DNA from: Prosopocoilus inquinatus | Taxonomy: Eukaryota > Arthropoda > Insecta > Coleoptera > Lucanidae | Length of the DNA stretch: 64,000 bases | Reading direction: 5' to 3' | Assembly: GCA_036172665.1 (NCBI GenBank) | Contig: CM069875.1 | Span: forward strand, 24,521,806 to 24,585,805 | Position numbers and translations under genes: made by a program | In this document: piece by piece, positions 35,101 through 45,292 of the stretch | Position numbering within the stretch: position 1 is the first letter of the stretch | Layout: each line of letters starts with the position of its first letter | Notes under the pieces: model-generated | What the model saw: only the letters and a program-made list of their open reading frames with translations | What the model was told of the DNA's origin: nothing | The model's database searches: none

Positions 35101-36784
35101 TAGGTTTTTCTAGCCGTCGCAAGAAATCATCCATCACTCCCGGCATGTGTAGTAGAATTGCTTCAATTTCGTTGTAAAATTTTGTTTTTCTTATGGACTG
35201 CAGAGCCTATTACTGTTTACATGACTTTTTAAAAATCCTACAAAAAAAGTTCAGGCGTTAATAATTGCAGAAGGTTGTAAAAATTTCGCTAGATGTTTCG
35301 CGAGACTGAAATTAAAATTGCGCCAACTTTCTGGCATCTCTGTTAAGAAGACAGGGCTAGCCAGTTCAGCAAAGTGAAGAAGAATCTTATACATTTTTCT
35401 AATGTGAAGCAGAGAAAGGAAACCACCTACGCCATTAAATTTTTCAACCAAAAATCTCTCTTTGTAATTCTAATTTCCAACTATTCAAAAGTTACCTTAT
35501 ATTCCACGCCAAAAACCATCAGTGTATTTTGGAAGTTGTATTTATAACATTGAAGTCTCTCTGATCAGGATTCACTGATTTTTTTGTAATAGAGATACCA
35601 TTATAGCAATTTAACGAATTGTGGACCTTGTGGACAGTTGTAATGGAACAGCGAAGGAATTTTAAATGTTTGGAATAGGAAATACTTTGAACGCACCTTG
35701 GCATGCCGTTGACTTGATGCATTGAGATTTCTCCTTTTTGAATTATTAAAGCACGAAACAGTTCACAATGAGGTAATGAAATTGGAAATTTCGTGAACTG
35801 ATTTGAAAACAGCCATTTTTTTAAAGATGTAAAGAGAATTTAATTTAACCACTTTTCAGTTTACGTAATGTTTCTGTTTAATTAAAAATACGTTATTTTG
35901 TCACTTAAATGTTAAATGAATTCATCGTATTTTCTCGGGTAATTTTTAATATGGATGGAATGTCGTGTAACGAGATAGATTTGGAATATTTATTCATTTT
36001 GATTTGTAAAATCATAGTTTTCCTAAATATTATCAAATTTTCATGGAATTAAAACTGAATTTCAGTAGTGGTTGCTGTCCTTTATTTTCGGCGAGTAAAA
36101 CAAGGACAACAGAAAAACTGCTTGGGGGAATGTAATTAATACTTTATTTTCACCTCAATTTATTATTTTTGCTCTTCTGTATTGGTTTCACTTACCATTT
36201 ACAAATAATTGATGACATTTCTTGCTGAATTTAATTTGGTATTGACACCTTTGAATAAGAAGAATTGTTAGAGTACTAGTATTTTATTTCGTTTGCCAGT
36301 AAACTCAATTCTCTCAGACAAAGGTCATATGTATATTGTTTCAGAATTAACTTATCTGCTGCGATATTAAATCCATTCAATGTCTTTAAAGAAAGAACTA
36401 CTTCGTTTTCATTCATAGAATTAAAATGTAATCTGAAAATCAATAAATGTATAAGTTTAAATGTTGAGCAACCAAAATAAAGATTTTTCCTAAAAGCTAC
36501 ACTTGCTTCAAATTAAAAAATGAAAAGGTCATAGAAATGATGGAAATCCAGTTATAGATAAATTATTTCAACATCGTTGTGTATATACATATATGTATAC
36601 ATAACATGACCTAACCTTGACATATTATACCCTTTGGTGTTGAGATTGTCCCTAGGGGTCTGGTGAACTTCTTCCAGTTTGTTTCTGTCTTGCGCTAGGA
36701 TTTTGCCAGTTGTCCATGTTTTTTCTTTGTTCCAGCAGATGTTTTATTTAGCTTCCCATATTTTCTTTTACCTCCTTATTTATT
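32173..36784. other. Long stretch without a supported gene
   Basis: I found no frame with a domain and no clear mobile element. There are GC-richer patches near 32750-33000 and 34140-34200. ATG-initiated frames of 60-110 codons occur on both strands at a density expected by chance. Confidence 0.45.
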
Positions 36785-37187
36785 AGAAAAAATTTGTGCA
36801 AATCGTTTTTGATTGCAGTGAAAACTTCGAGCAGCCTCTGTACAGCTGTTTCAGGCCTGCTTGGGGCTTCTTCAGCAGAGACGTAGCTCGACATTCCCAC
36901 TGCAAACAAAAACGACTTGTCCAATTTATTCGCAATTGCGAGGTAAGAGTGATGAACAGATAAAATAGCGACATCTCACTATCGCTTTTTGACCTGACAT
37001 TGCAGTAGGATAGACAAATTGAAGCGGGATTTGCTCCTAATAAGTCCCCCATGCAAGGCAGCCATGCTTGCTGTGAAAGCATAATGAAAGTTTTTAGAAA
37101 AATTTTGTGCAAATCGTTTTTGATCGCAATGTCAGGTCAAAAAGCGACCGTAAGATGTCGCTATTTTATCTGTTCATCACTTCTTAT
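36785..37187 (-). repeat. Hammerhead-bearing dispersed repeat, copy 2 (most complete)
   Basis: The copy runs from gtgcaaatcgtttttgattg (36796) through the hammerhead (36827-36891), a spacer, an inverted-repeat arm (36950-37004), a body, a second gtgcaaatcgtttttgatcg (37107) and the opposite arm (37131-37187). The two direct repeats are 311 bp apart. The arms share gataaaatagcgacatct, ctttttgacctgacattgca and their complements. The 109-codon minus-strand frame over this repeat is not a recognised protein. Confidence 0.8.
36827..36891 (-). ncRNA. Hammerhead ribozyme, type I, near-intact core
   Basis: On the minus strand, stem I is made of TCGAGC and CTCTG (5' side) pairing with GCTCGA and CAGAG (3' side) around an internal loop. 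Then come CTGAAGA (fits CUGANGA), stem II AGCCC/GGCCT with one mismatch, GAAA, the palindrome ACAGCTGT as stem III, and A as the cleavage nucleotide. The predicted cut is between 36841 and 36840. All invariant core bases are present. The short palindromic stem III is typical of minimal type I hammerheads that act as dimers. Flanking words tgcagtg and cactgca extend stem I. Confidence 0.8.
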
Positions 37188-37189
37188 TT

Positions 37190-38166
37190 ATGTCCATATA
37201 GCCAATGTGTCCAAACAACCTTAATTTAATTTCATGTTGTACCAGCCTACTTTGTATCTCTTCATTCTTTTTGTGTTTTCTTTAATAATATCAACCATTA
37301 CGCATGTGAAGAGAATTGCGCTTAGAAGTGCATCTTATTTTACTCATTCGTTGGTACAGAACGGTTCTGAGCTTGTATTGTTCGCCCTAACTACGTGAAC
37401 TCCTTGATTCTTTATTCTGTTTAAGCATTCCAATTACTTACCGTTTTGATTTTATCAAAAGCTTTTTCATATCTATGAAGCAAAGATATAGTTTTTTATT
37501 TTTTTTGTTGTAGCTTTGTTATTAGTTGTTGTAATGTGAAGATATGGTCTTGTATTCCGTGTTCTTGTCGGAACTCATTTTTTTGGTCTGCAATCACCTC
37601 TTTTAGTTTTTTTCCTAATATTGTTTCATAGGTTTTAGAGGCAACGTATAGGAGGGATATCCCTTTTTTTTATAAAGAGGCAGTTTTTCGTGCTATGCTC
37701 TGTTATAAATGTTAGTTTATTTTTACTGCTGAGTGAGAATATTTCATCGCATCTCAGTACCTTCCCTGTTTTCAGTTTTCTTAATATTTCCTTAACTTCT
37801 TCAGCTTTGATGTAGTCCGTGTGTATTTTGTGTTCTTTTTTTGATGATTTTTTTCCTGTCTTTTATGCTTGTCTCAAGTAGAAAATGGTCGCTTCCTATC
37901 TCTGCACCGCTGTTTACTCTTGTGTCTGTTATTTTATTTCACAGGGATCTTGTTGCTATTCCACAATCGATTATGGATTTTTCCCTTTAGCTCAGAGCTT
38001 CTCTGGTTATTTTGTGTATTGTTTTCTATTTAAGGAATGTGTTCATGATGTACATGTCATCGTCGCTGCTAAATTCTAATAATCTCTCCCCATTTGTATT
38101 TATGGCATCTTCTCGTTCTTTCCCAATAATTCCTCCGCATTCTTCATGTTCATGACTTCTATAATT
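37190..38166 (-). pseudogene. LINE relic with endonuclease and RT domains
   Basis: On the minus strand, the first part reads NGERLLEFSSDDDMYIMNTF, KSIIDCGIATRSL and EIGSDHFLLETSIKDRKKI, the C-terminal half of an apurinic-type endonuclease. Next come KAEEVKEILRKLKTGKV, ISLLYVASKTYETILGKKLK, QKNEFRQEHGIQDHIFTLQQ and YEKAFDKIK (RT motif A). It ends LSAILFTCVMVDIIKE and KRYKVGW. Several stops and frameshifts are present and the YxDD region is missing. The EN-RT layout shows an APE-type LINE; the clade (RTE-like or similar) is a guess. Confidence 0.85.
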
Positions 38167-38218
38167 TGCGAGCATTGGAACAAACAAATATTATTTTTCA
38201 TGAAAACGAACGTTCTAA

Positions 38219-38709
38219 GGGAGTCATTCACGAAACACGATAAGCGTCTGCAACTGTTTGCAATTTACAAAGTCAGGTAACGTAATTCATTAAACTCTCA
38301 GCCAAATGAGAACATTATTGGTGTAACCATGGGAACAAGTAAACACCGATAAGGTAATTCTTCAAAAAGATTTGCAAAGTGTCGTTATCGGTTTGTAAAT
38401 TGCACCTGATCTTGTCATGCAACGACATTTGTATGATATAGAAATGGGCCATATTCTATCTATATAATAATTAATACTAGTAAATCTGGCAAGTGTTAAT
38501 TTGCATGAAAATTTTTATGCATACAAAAATATTTCTTAAAGAAAACTAAACAGAATTACGATTTCATAGTAAAAGGTTTGATTGAAAACGATGTGACAAG
38601 AAGAACAAAACGTTCGAAAGCTATTAATGTCGATAACCCATTATATTAAGCTCTTCCCCTTCAGTGTGATTTGCAAAAACCTGCAAGTCCTGTTTCGTGA
38701 ATGACCCCC
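38219..38709. mobile_element. Harbinger-type MITE, 491 bp
   Basis: Terminal inverted repeats begin gggagtcattcacgaaac on the left and, inverted, gggggtcattcacgaaac on the right. A TAA trinucleotide lies outside each end (38216-38218 and 38710-38712). TIRs starting GGG with a TWA target duplication are typical of PIF/Harbinger elements. No transposase is inside. It lies between two LINE relics. Confidence 0.85.
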
Positions 38710-38944
38710 TAAGTTCCTAAGCTGCAAAAAGGGACGCAATTTTATCTATTTTGTATAAACTAACCTTTGAGACGCTCAATTTCTAAGAAACCTGATAAGC
38801 AAGTAAACACGGGTAATCAACGATAAGGAGTTTGACAATCAGAGACTAGATTTCGAATTTGAAAGCTGCGCAAGACAAAGATTTCAAAATCTTTGACACT
38901 TTGGGAGCAAGAATGCGAAAGTAACGCCCATCCGCGAATTATTA

Positions 38945-39720
38945 GGAGTATTAAATAATGAAGGGAAACCTCTTCCCAGTGCGGGATTCCCAGATCTTGT
39001 TTTACTGCGTGAATCCATGTAGTTCGAGGTCTGCATTTCTTTTAGCTTCTTAGGATTTGGGTTATAAGGTGTTTCGCATTTTAATTCATATTTTGTTTTT
39101 CTTCTCCTTCTTTCTCCATATATTCTTTCAAAACGTTTTTCCCCATATCTCTAGTGTCTCTTCTTCTCTTGCACTCAGAGTCCACGTTTCGCATCCATAC
39201 GTTATCGTGGTTCTGACGATATATACGATGTATATTCTTTCTTTTATTTTTCTTGATACATTTTTTTATTTCAATATTTGATCATTGCCCCCAAACTTTT
39301 CGGTCTTTTGTTATTCTTTCTTTTATCCTTCCTCTGTTTTCTGTTTTGCTTATGGTTTTTTATAGATTTTCTTTTGTTCCTGTAATCGCTGTTATATCAT
39401 CTGCATAAGCCAGCCATTGCATTGGTAGGTTCGTTAGTATATCGTTCCATTTGTTTTTATTTTTGACTCACAGATTGTCTTTTCTAATATCAGTCCCCCT
39501 AATATCAATCACTTTAAACTTGGCTGATACTTTTCCTTCAACCGGCATTCTATTTTCTGTGTCATACAATACATTCTTAACAATGCTTTGAGTTTTTAAT
39601 TCTTCTTCTTTTTATCTTCTCTACTTACACAGCAGTATGCTTGTCTAAAACCTACGAAGATTATATGTAATGGCAGATTTCGTTCTGAGCTATTATCTTG
39701 GATTGAATATCTGATCCCAG
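38945..39720 (-). pseudogene. Second LINE relic (RT C-terminal half)
   Basis: On the minus strand: LPLHIIFVGFRQAYCCVSRE (motif A region), LPMQWLAYADDITAITGTKE (YADD catalytic motif), TITYGCETWTLSAREEETLE and RPRTTWIHAVKQDLGIPHWEE. This C-terminal pattern differs from the neighbouring LINE relic, which has its own motif A (YEKAFD), so the two are different families. Stops and frameshifts are frequent. Confidence 0.85.
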
Positions 39721-39887
39721 GATAGACTCGGTTTTCTCTCTTGTACTATTTTGATAGTTACCGGTTTTATAATTAGAACAATATTATTTTTCCCCTTTTT
39801 TACATTGGACAAATGAGATTATCTCTACCTCACTGCGGCATCCTTTCTGTTTCCCATATTTCTTGCACTAATTCGCATATTTCGGGA

Positions 39888-40470
39888 AGGGTCCAGTGGC
39901 GTAGCACTGTAGGGGACCGGCGACATGGGAGAGGCGCACAGAGACGTCGACAGACGTCTCTAGGTGACCTCTCAGGTATGGTTGAATGATGCATTGTCGG
40001 GGATCGGTCCAGTGGAGTAGTATTGTAGGGGACCGACGATGTAGGAAAAAGATGTGATTGAACTGGCATGCATTGTCAGGGTTCGGTCCAGTAGCGTAGC
40101 ACTTTAGGGGACCGACAACGTTGGGGAATAGCTAGCTGAATGCCTGACCTTGTGGGGATCGTGCTCCCTAGAACGGTCATGACGTGGTGCATATCCGTGC
40201 TCGGTCGAAGTGCTCGAGGCACTTGTAGGAGGCGGTTACACCAATGATCCTGAGAGCTCATGCGCAGGAGGCAAGTTATGCTAATATCCATCGGGAGGGA
40301 TGGGTTTCATATTCGCAGGTGAACATGGAGGTCAATGCATGCGAAGATAAGAAGTCAACGTGCGAGGGGCTTCTCCAGTGGCCAATATCAGTATGAGGGA
40401 GCTACAGCTTCTAGATTCGCCGCTGGAGCAGGTGGGGCCGGGAAAGCGGTCCCGGTAAGTGGAATGTTCC
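39888..40470. repeat. GC-rich block with three hairpin repeats
   Basis: A unit beginning GGTCCAGT and ending GGGGACC recurs at about 39890, 40006 and 40085. Within each, GGTCC pairs with GGACC, and AGTG can pair with CACT in two of the three. Spacing is irregular (116 and 79 bp). The block continues GC-rich to about 40470 (caggtggggccgggaaagcg). Minus-strand frames here are by-products of composition. Nature unknown; possibly the end of a retroelement. Confidence 0.55.
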
Positions 40471-42834
40471 ATTTTACTGAATGACTTGACTCGTCAAGGT
40501 TTACTTATAATTTGAATGGTCCTCATCGAATTGGAATGCGACGCCCGAAAGCTAAGACGTTTACCCTCGGCGCCTGTTGCGATCAAGGAAGCGAGAAAGA
40601 AAGAAAGAACATTAGGAATGAGAGACCTAACCAATGGTGAGTGAATGTTTATTGTAACTCCGTCCTCAGATAGTATCGTTTGTCTATAATATTTATACAA
40701 GATAAATCTAGCCAACACTGGGTTTATTTGCCTCCTCCCGCTTTTCAGATATTACTGCTTCGTATTTATCATACATCAAAGTTTCCTCTCCGTTTCATGT
40801 TTCCATAAAATATTCCACTCAACTATTCAGTTTTTCTGTTATGCTTACATATTAGCATTTTGTCTCTGTTTATTCTCCTTGCTGTCCTTTCTATAGAATT
40901 CTCTGACTTGTTCTGTTGTCTTGCAATTTTCTGTCTGTATGAATTCTTTTCTTTTCTCTCATTGTTTGTTTTGTTCTTCGGTATTTTTTGTACTCTTCTT
41001 CCTTGTTAAACCATTTAGGATATTTACCACAAATTAATAAATTCACTCCATGAAAGTGAAAGCTATCGCCTGGACAATTTAAAATTATAAATTCAAGATA
41101 TCAAATGGAGTAAGAAATTCCTACAGACAATACATATCCGTTCTGCTATTGCGTGTAGGACCATCTCTATTGACAATTCTAATAAAACTAAAACTTGTTC
41201 CAGAAACACCTGTTAATGCGTAATTAAAGCAGGTAAGGGCCACGATTTCTCCAAACTCGATTTTTTTTGTGAAATCGATAACATGTTTGTAAATAAATTT
41301 AAAAGTGTTTGTTCCGATGTCAATGTACCTCGAGGTTTAGTCAACCGTAATAAAATTTTAATAGACACAATTGCAACTGAGAATCATGTAACAATTCGCC
41401 CATATGTTACAATATTTTGTCTTTACTGCTGTTAAGGTTTCGTTTAGTACTGTTGAGAACAGTGCACTTAGCACACATCTTTCGTTTATTCTCGTCTTTA
41501 TTACAAATTGTCTGGAATGTATATATTTTTGTTCTTAATGTTATTACATGTTTTTCGAAGGCAACAATATCTGGAGTATATGTAAAGTTCTAGATCTGTG
41601 CTATAAATCCCTTTTTTCTGTTTTGGTGCTTTAATGTACTACATTATAAAACTCATGAAATAGCTTATTGGGTAGCTTTATTAAATACCTAACAGTACTT
41701 TAATAGGTATAAAAAAGTGATATTAATGATAAGAGAAGGCCATTGCACAAGAATTAATTTTAACTCGCATTATATTTCACTTTCCATTTACTGCACTTCT
41801 GAAGCGATGGTTTATTAAGATCGTAATCTTCCATTTGCAACAGATTTGTTTAGTAAAGGGAGCGCTGCAAGGTCTCTTCCTGAGAGATATGATACAAAGT
41901 TTGTAACGTTCTTTTGCTATCGCCACAATTCCGCTCGATCTTTGTGTGCGTCATTAGGAATTTCTCCTTGATAATTTGTATCATTAACGACCCCTAATCT
42001 AGTATAATAATATTTGCAAGGGACTCCATTCTCACTCTCCTGAATCCGTTAGTTCAACTAAATCCACAGATATGAACACCAAGGCTATAAAACAGAGTGC
42101 ATTTGTAAAAATAATTGTGTACTTTTGATAAGAATTTATTTTATCTCTCAAAAAAAGGTATTTACCCTTTGCTAATCCACTTGGAACATGAAAATTCAGT
42201 GTATGTTTCGCGCGCCTTGTTCCATCTCCAGCTTCGCTTTGCCCCGTTTAACTTATTTTCATCCCCATGAATTATTAATAAACAGGTCAATTAAGGGGAG
42301 ACTTTCAGTCGGCCGGCCTCGTATAGGGGACTTTTTACGGTTGTTTCTCTCGTTAATGATATTTTATTCAGCAACAATGTTTATTTATATTCAATAAAGT
42401 CGCCCCGTTTCTTTCCACCTCAGTCTCCTTCTCCGTCTTCGTCTCTCCTTGATCCGTCATTATCGTGCGGGCTTGGCATTAAATCCTGATTACCGGAGGA
42501 AAAATTAATTACGCCGTAAATTTTACATCCATCACTCCGAGCGGCGCGACTCGTGTAAAGTTTAAACGGTTTAGAAGTTTTTAAACTCCAGTTTATTATA
42601 ACTGGGTAAAATAAAATTAAAAGTTTCCGCGTAGATTATTTTTATTAAAATGTAATTATAAGTTACTGGAAAGAATCTCTGAGACTGTAGAAAGAAGAGA
42701 TACCACTATATGAGACAAACTAAATGATTTACATGTGGAGCAGAAATAAAACGTAACATAAAAAAGTTTTTATAATCCACTATTCTAAATTTTGAATTCT
42801 AATGAAAAGTAATAAACTATAAATTTTCTACAAA
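40471..42834. other. Intergenic DNA; CpG-richer patch at 42180-42620
   Basis: No gene was recognised. The 42180-42620 patch is GC-richer, with pyrimidine-rich runs and words such as ttaattacgccg, and may be non-coding conserved DNA. Confidence 0.4.
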
Positions 42835-43120
42835 ATTTTGTTGCAAATTGATTTTGATTGCAGTTATTCCCTCGAGCAGCCTCTGTACAGCTGTTTCAGC
42901 CCTGTTTGGGGCTTCATTAGCAGAAACGTAGCTCGAGATTTCCACTGCAAATTAAAAACGATTTGACCAATATATTTGCAAAATCGATGTAATAGTAATG
43001 AATAGCTAAAACAGCGACATCTTTTTTGACCTAACGTTGCATAAGGATTTTTTGTGAATCCTTATGCAATGTTATGTCAAGAAGCGATCGTAGGATGTTG
43101 TTGTTTTAGCTATTTATAAA
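42835..43120 (-). repeat. Hammerhead-bearing dispersed repeat, copy 3
   Basis: It has the same order as the 36.8-kb copy on the plus strand: tttgattgcag, the inverted hammerhead, cactgcaaat, aaaaacgattt, a spacer and then a hairpin. Here the two hairpin arms (about 42998-43048 and 43057-43118) are separated by only about 8 bases, and the body between them is gone. Confidence 0.8.
42871..42937 (-). ncRNA. Hammerhead ribozyme copy with a mutated core
   Basis: On the minus strand, stem I has CTCGAGC and TTCTG pairing with GCTCGAG and CAGAG. Stem II AGCCC/GGGCT is perfect, GAAA is intact, and stem III is ACAGCTGT followed by A. The first core strand reads CTAATGA instead of CTGANGA, so the invariant G5 is changed and cleavage should be lost or very weak. 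The predicted cut position would be between 42886 and 42885. Confidence 0.8.
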
Positions 43121-45094
43121 TTTTCTTTAAAGTTATAAATTGAACTTGGAAAACTAAAACCCTAAAGCTTCATAAATTCAGAAATTAATTAGAATATCTG
43201 GCTTTTGGGTAAAAATTACGTCATTCTTCTTTCTTCTCCCAACAAAAACGAAATGTTGACATTACAAAGAGAAGAAACACAGTTTCTACCTATAAATTAA
43301 GAATCAGCAGTAAACAACCACTATGGAAACATTGGAGTGAAATCAGATACAAAACCGAAGTTTCTTGGCCAGGAGCACATCTTCTTAAAGCAAATAGACA
43401 AGATATTTTATAAAATTTATCAATCACGAAGTAAAAAAAAGTAGGATTTGAGGACGTTTATAACAAATGAAAATTCAATACTTAGTGAAATTAAATTACT
43501 AAAAAAAAATGTTTGCATTTCAATACGAATTCGAATATTATTCAGAATTTTGAAGAAGATTTCGTTAACATTTGAATTCTATTGAATTTTATTGTTGGAA
43601 ATTGACTTAGTGTATATTTTTATTCCACAATCAGCAATAATATAATTAAAAAGAAAATTGTTGTAACTTCGATTTGCTTAAAAAAATTATTTTTAAAATA
43701 TAATTTTCTATTATAAAAATGGTGTAGTTCCTTGCAGTAGAACTCACTAATTAAGTAAGTTTTTTGTTCTTTGGGGGTCGACTTAACACAAACTTTTTTT
43801 ATTGAAAATTCCTACCCCTCCGAGAATCGGCCCCGAGATTATAAAGTCCTTTAAAGTTCGACGCGTAACGTTTCGGGAAAACAGGCGAATTTAATTAAAA
43901 AACGGACGCCCGCGCCCCTTCCCCGACGCCGTAAATTAATAACTTAATTACTGGAAAGACACATTTAATCGCTAATTGTAATGGCCTTCGGGTGCGGACG
44001 TAAATCCTCCACGAGCAGATTTTATTTGTGGCTTGTGACCAGCGCGGAATTTCAGCCGAATTTATTAAAACGTAATTAATGCCGGCTGAAGATAAGCTAG
44101 TTTTAATGAGACCCGAAAGGGAAGGCTTGCTTGAAAATCGTTTTAACTTTCTTCTTGTTTAAGAAAACTTCTTCTGATGCAATACCGACTAACGTTTGTT
44201 TTAAATTTTTAATGAAAACAAAATCATATTCACATTTCATTTGCCTAGTTCAGTAATTTCCAAATTTGACAACTTGAGACCCCCTCGGCAAGGAAACTAT
44301 TCTGGCTAGAATTTAAAATGAAATGAGTCCATTGTTGTCTGTGATCATAATGAAATTTTGATTAAATTGAAGTGGAAATTGAAATCACTCATCTTCATTT
44401 TAATATTATTATTATTAAAGTTATTATTAATATAGTCAAATGAAGAGAGAAATAATAAATCGATTAGCTGAAAGTGGTCCGTAAATTCACCCCAAATCTT
44501 ACGATGGTTTGTAGTTTATCGTTTTTGTTTTAATCAGAGGTAAAATCTTTTTTAATTGTTAGTTGATAGAATTTCACTGTATACCTTTTATTCTCTGATG
44601 AAGGTTTTGAAATTAAACCGAAACTGGTCAGTTGAATGATTTAGAATCTTTTTTGTCCTAAAAACCCGATCAACTACCACGTTTTCAAAATAATTACATA
44701 ATCAGATAACATTCCTGAATATAAATTAAAATCATAATACCTAATAGGATTATTTCTATAATTAGTTTATTAAAAAATACCCAAAATACAATTACTACTT
44801 ACTAAAAATGCATAAATAAGCCGTGGACGGTGCGTACAAACGATGATATTACAAGTATAAACAGTTGATAAACAATCTATTAAAAACGTAAGCAACTTAC
44901 AACTGAAATTACTAAGTTACCAACTGGTCGGGAGCTCGCACCCTTTCGTATCGAAACGTGAGCGAAATCGTACGCTATGGTCATATGAGTAACGAAATGT
45001 TTTGACAAGTAACGAATCGGTACTTCGAGTCTCATGTTATACCTGTTACTCAGTAACGAATAATACGGTTTTCAACAGTACTAGTAATAGCCGT
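43121..45094. other. Intergenic DNA; candidate regulatory block 43820-44120
   Basis: No gene. Between about 43820 and 44120 the DNA is GC-richer with many CpGs and also dense in homeodomain-type cores (ttaattaa, taattact, ctaattgtaatgg, gtaattaatgcc). This mix is typical of developmental enhancers in insects but is not proof. The rest is AT-rich. A hammerhead-like sequence at 44595-44645 is treated under findings. Confidence 0.4.
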
Positions 45095-45292
45095 TTGCAC
45101 CATGTCTAGTTAAAAATTACACCAGGTTTAACAGTAAACCCAGTTTACTTAAACCGTAGTTAGAAACTCGCTAAACCAATACAATTTAATCCGTCTTCCG
45201 GGCTTGTTTAACGTCAAGTTGGTTTAGCAAGTTTCTAATTGCCGTTCAAGCTACGGTGCAAACTGGGTTTACTGCTAAGCCTGGATATGGAG
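45095..45292. mobile_element. MITE-like inverted repeat
   Basis: The arms ccaggtttaacagtaaaccc (45123 on) and, inverted, ccaggcttagcagtaaaccc match, and similarity continues through agaaac and gctaaaccaa into the centre, giving arms of about 60 bases. The word gtttgcacc upstream (about 45095) and ggtgcaaac inside suggest a slightly larger unit. Target duplication is not clear. Confidence 0.7.

Noticed and set aside
36783..37112. 109-codon minus-strand frame near 36.8 kb
   Set aside because: It runs through the hammerhead and inverted-repeat structures of a non-coding repeat; the other copies do not preserve the frame.
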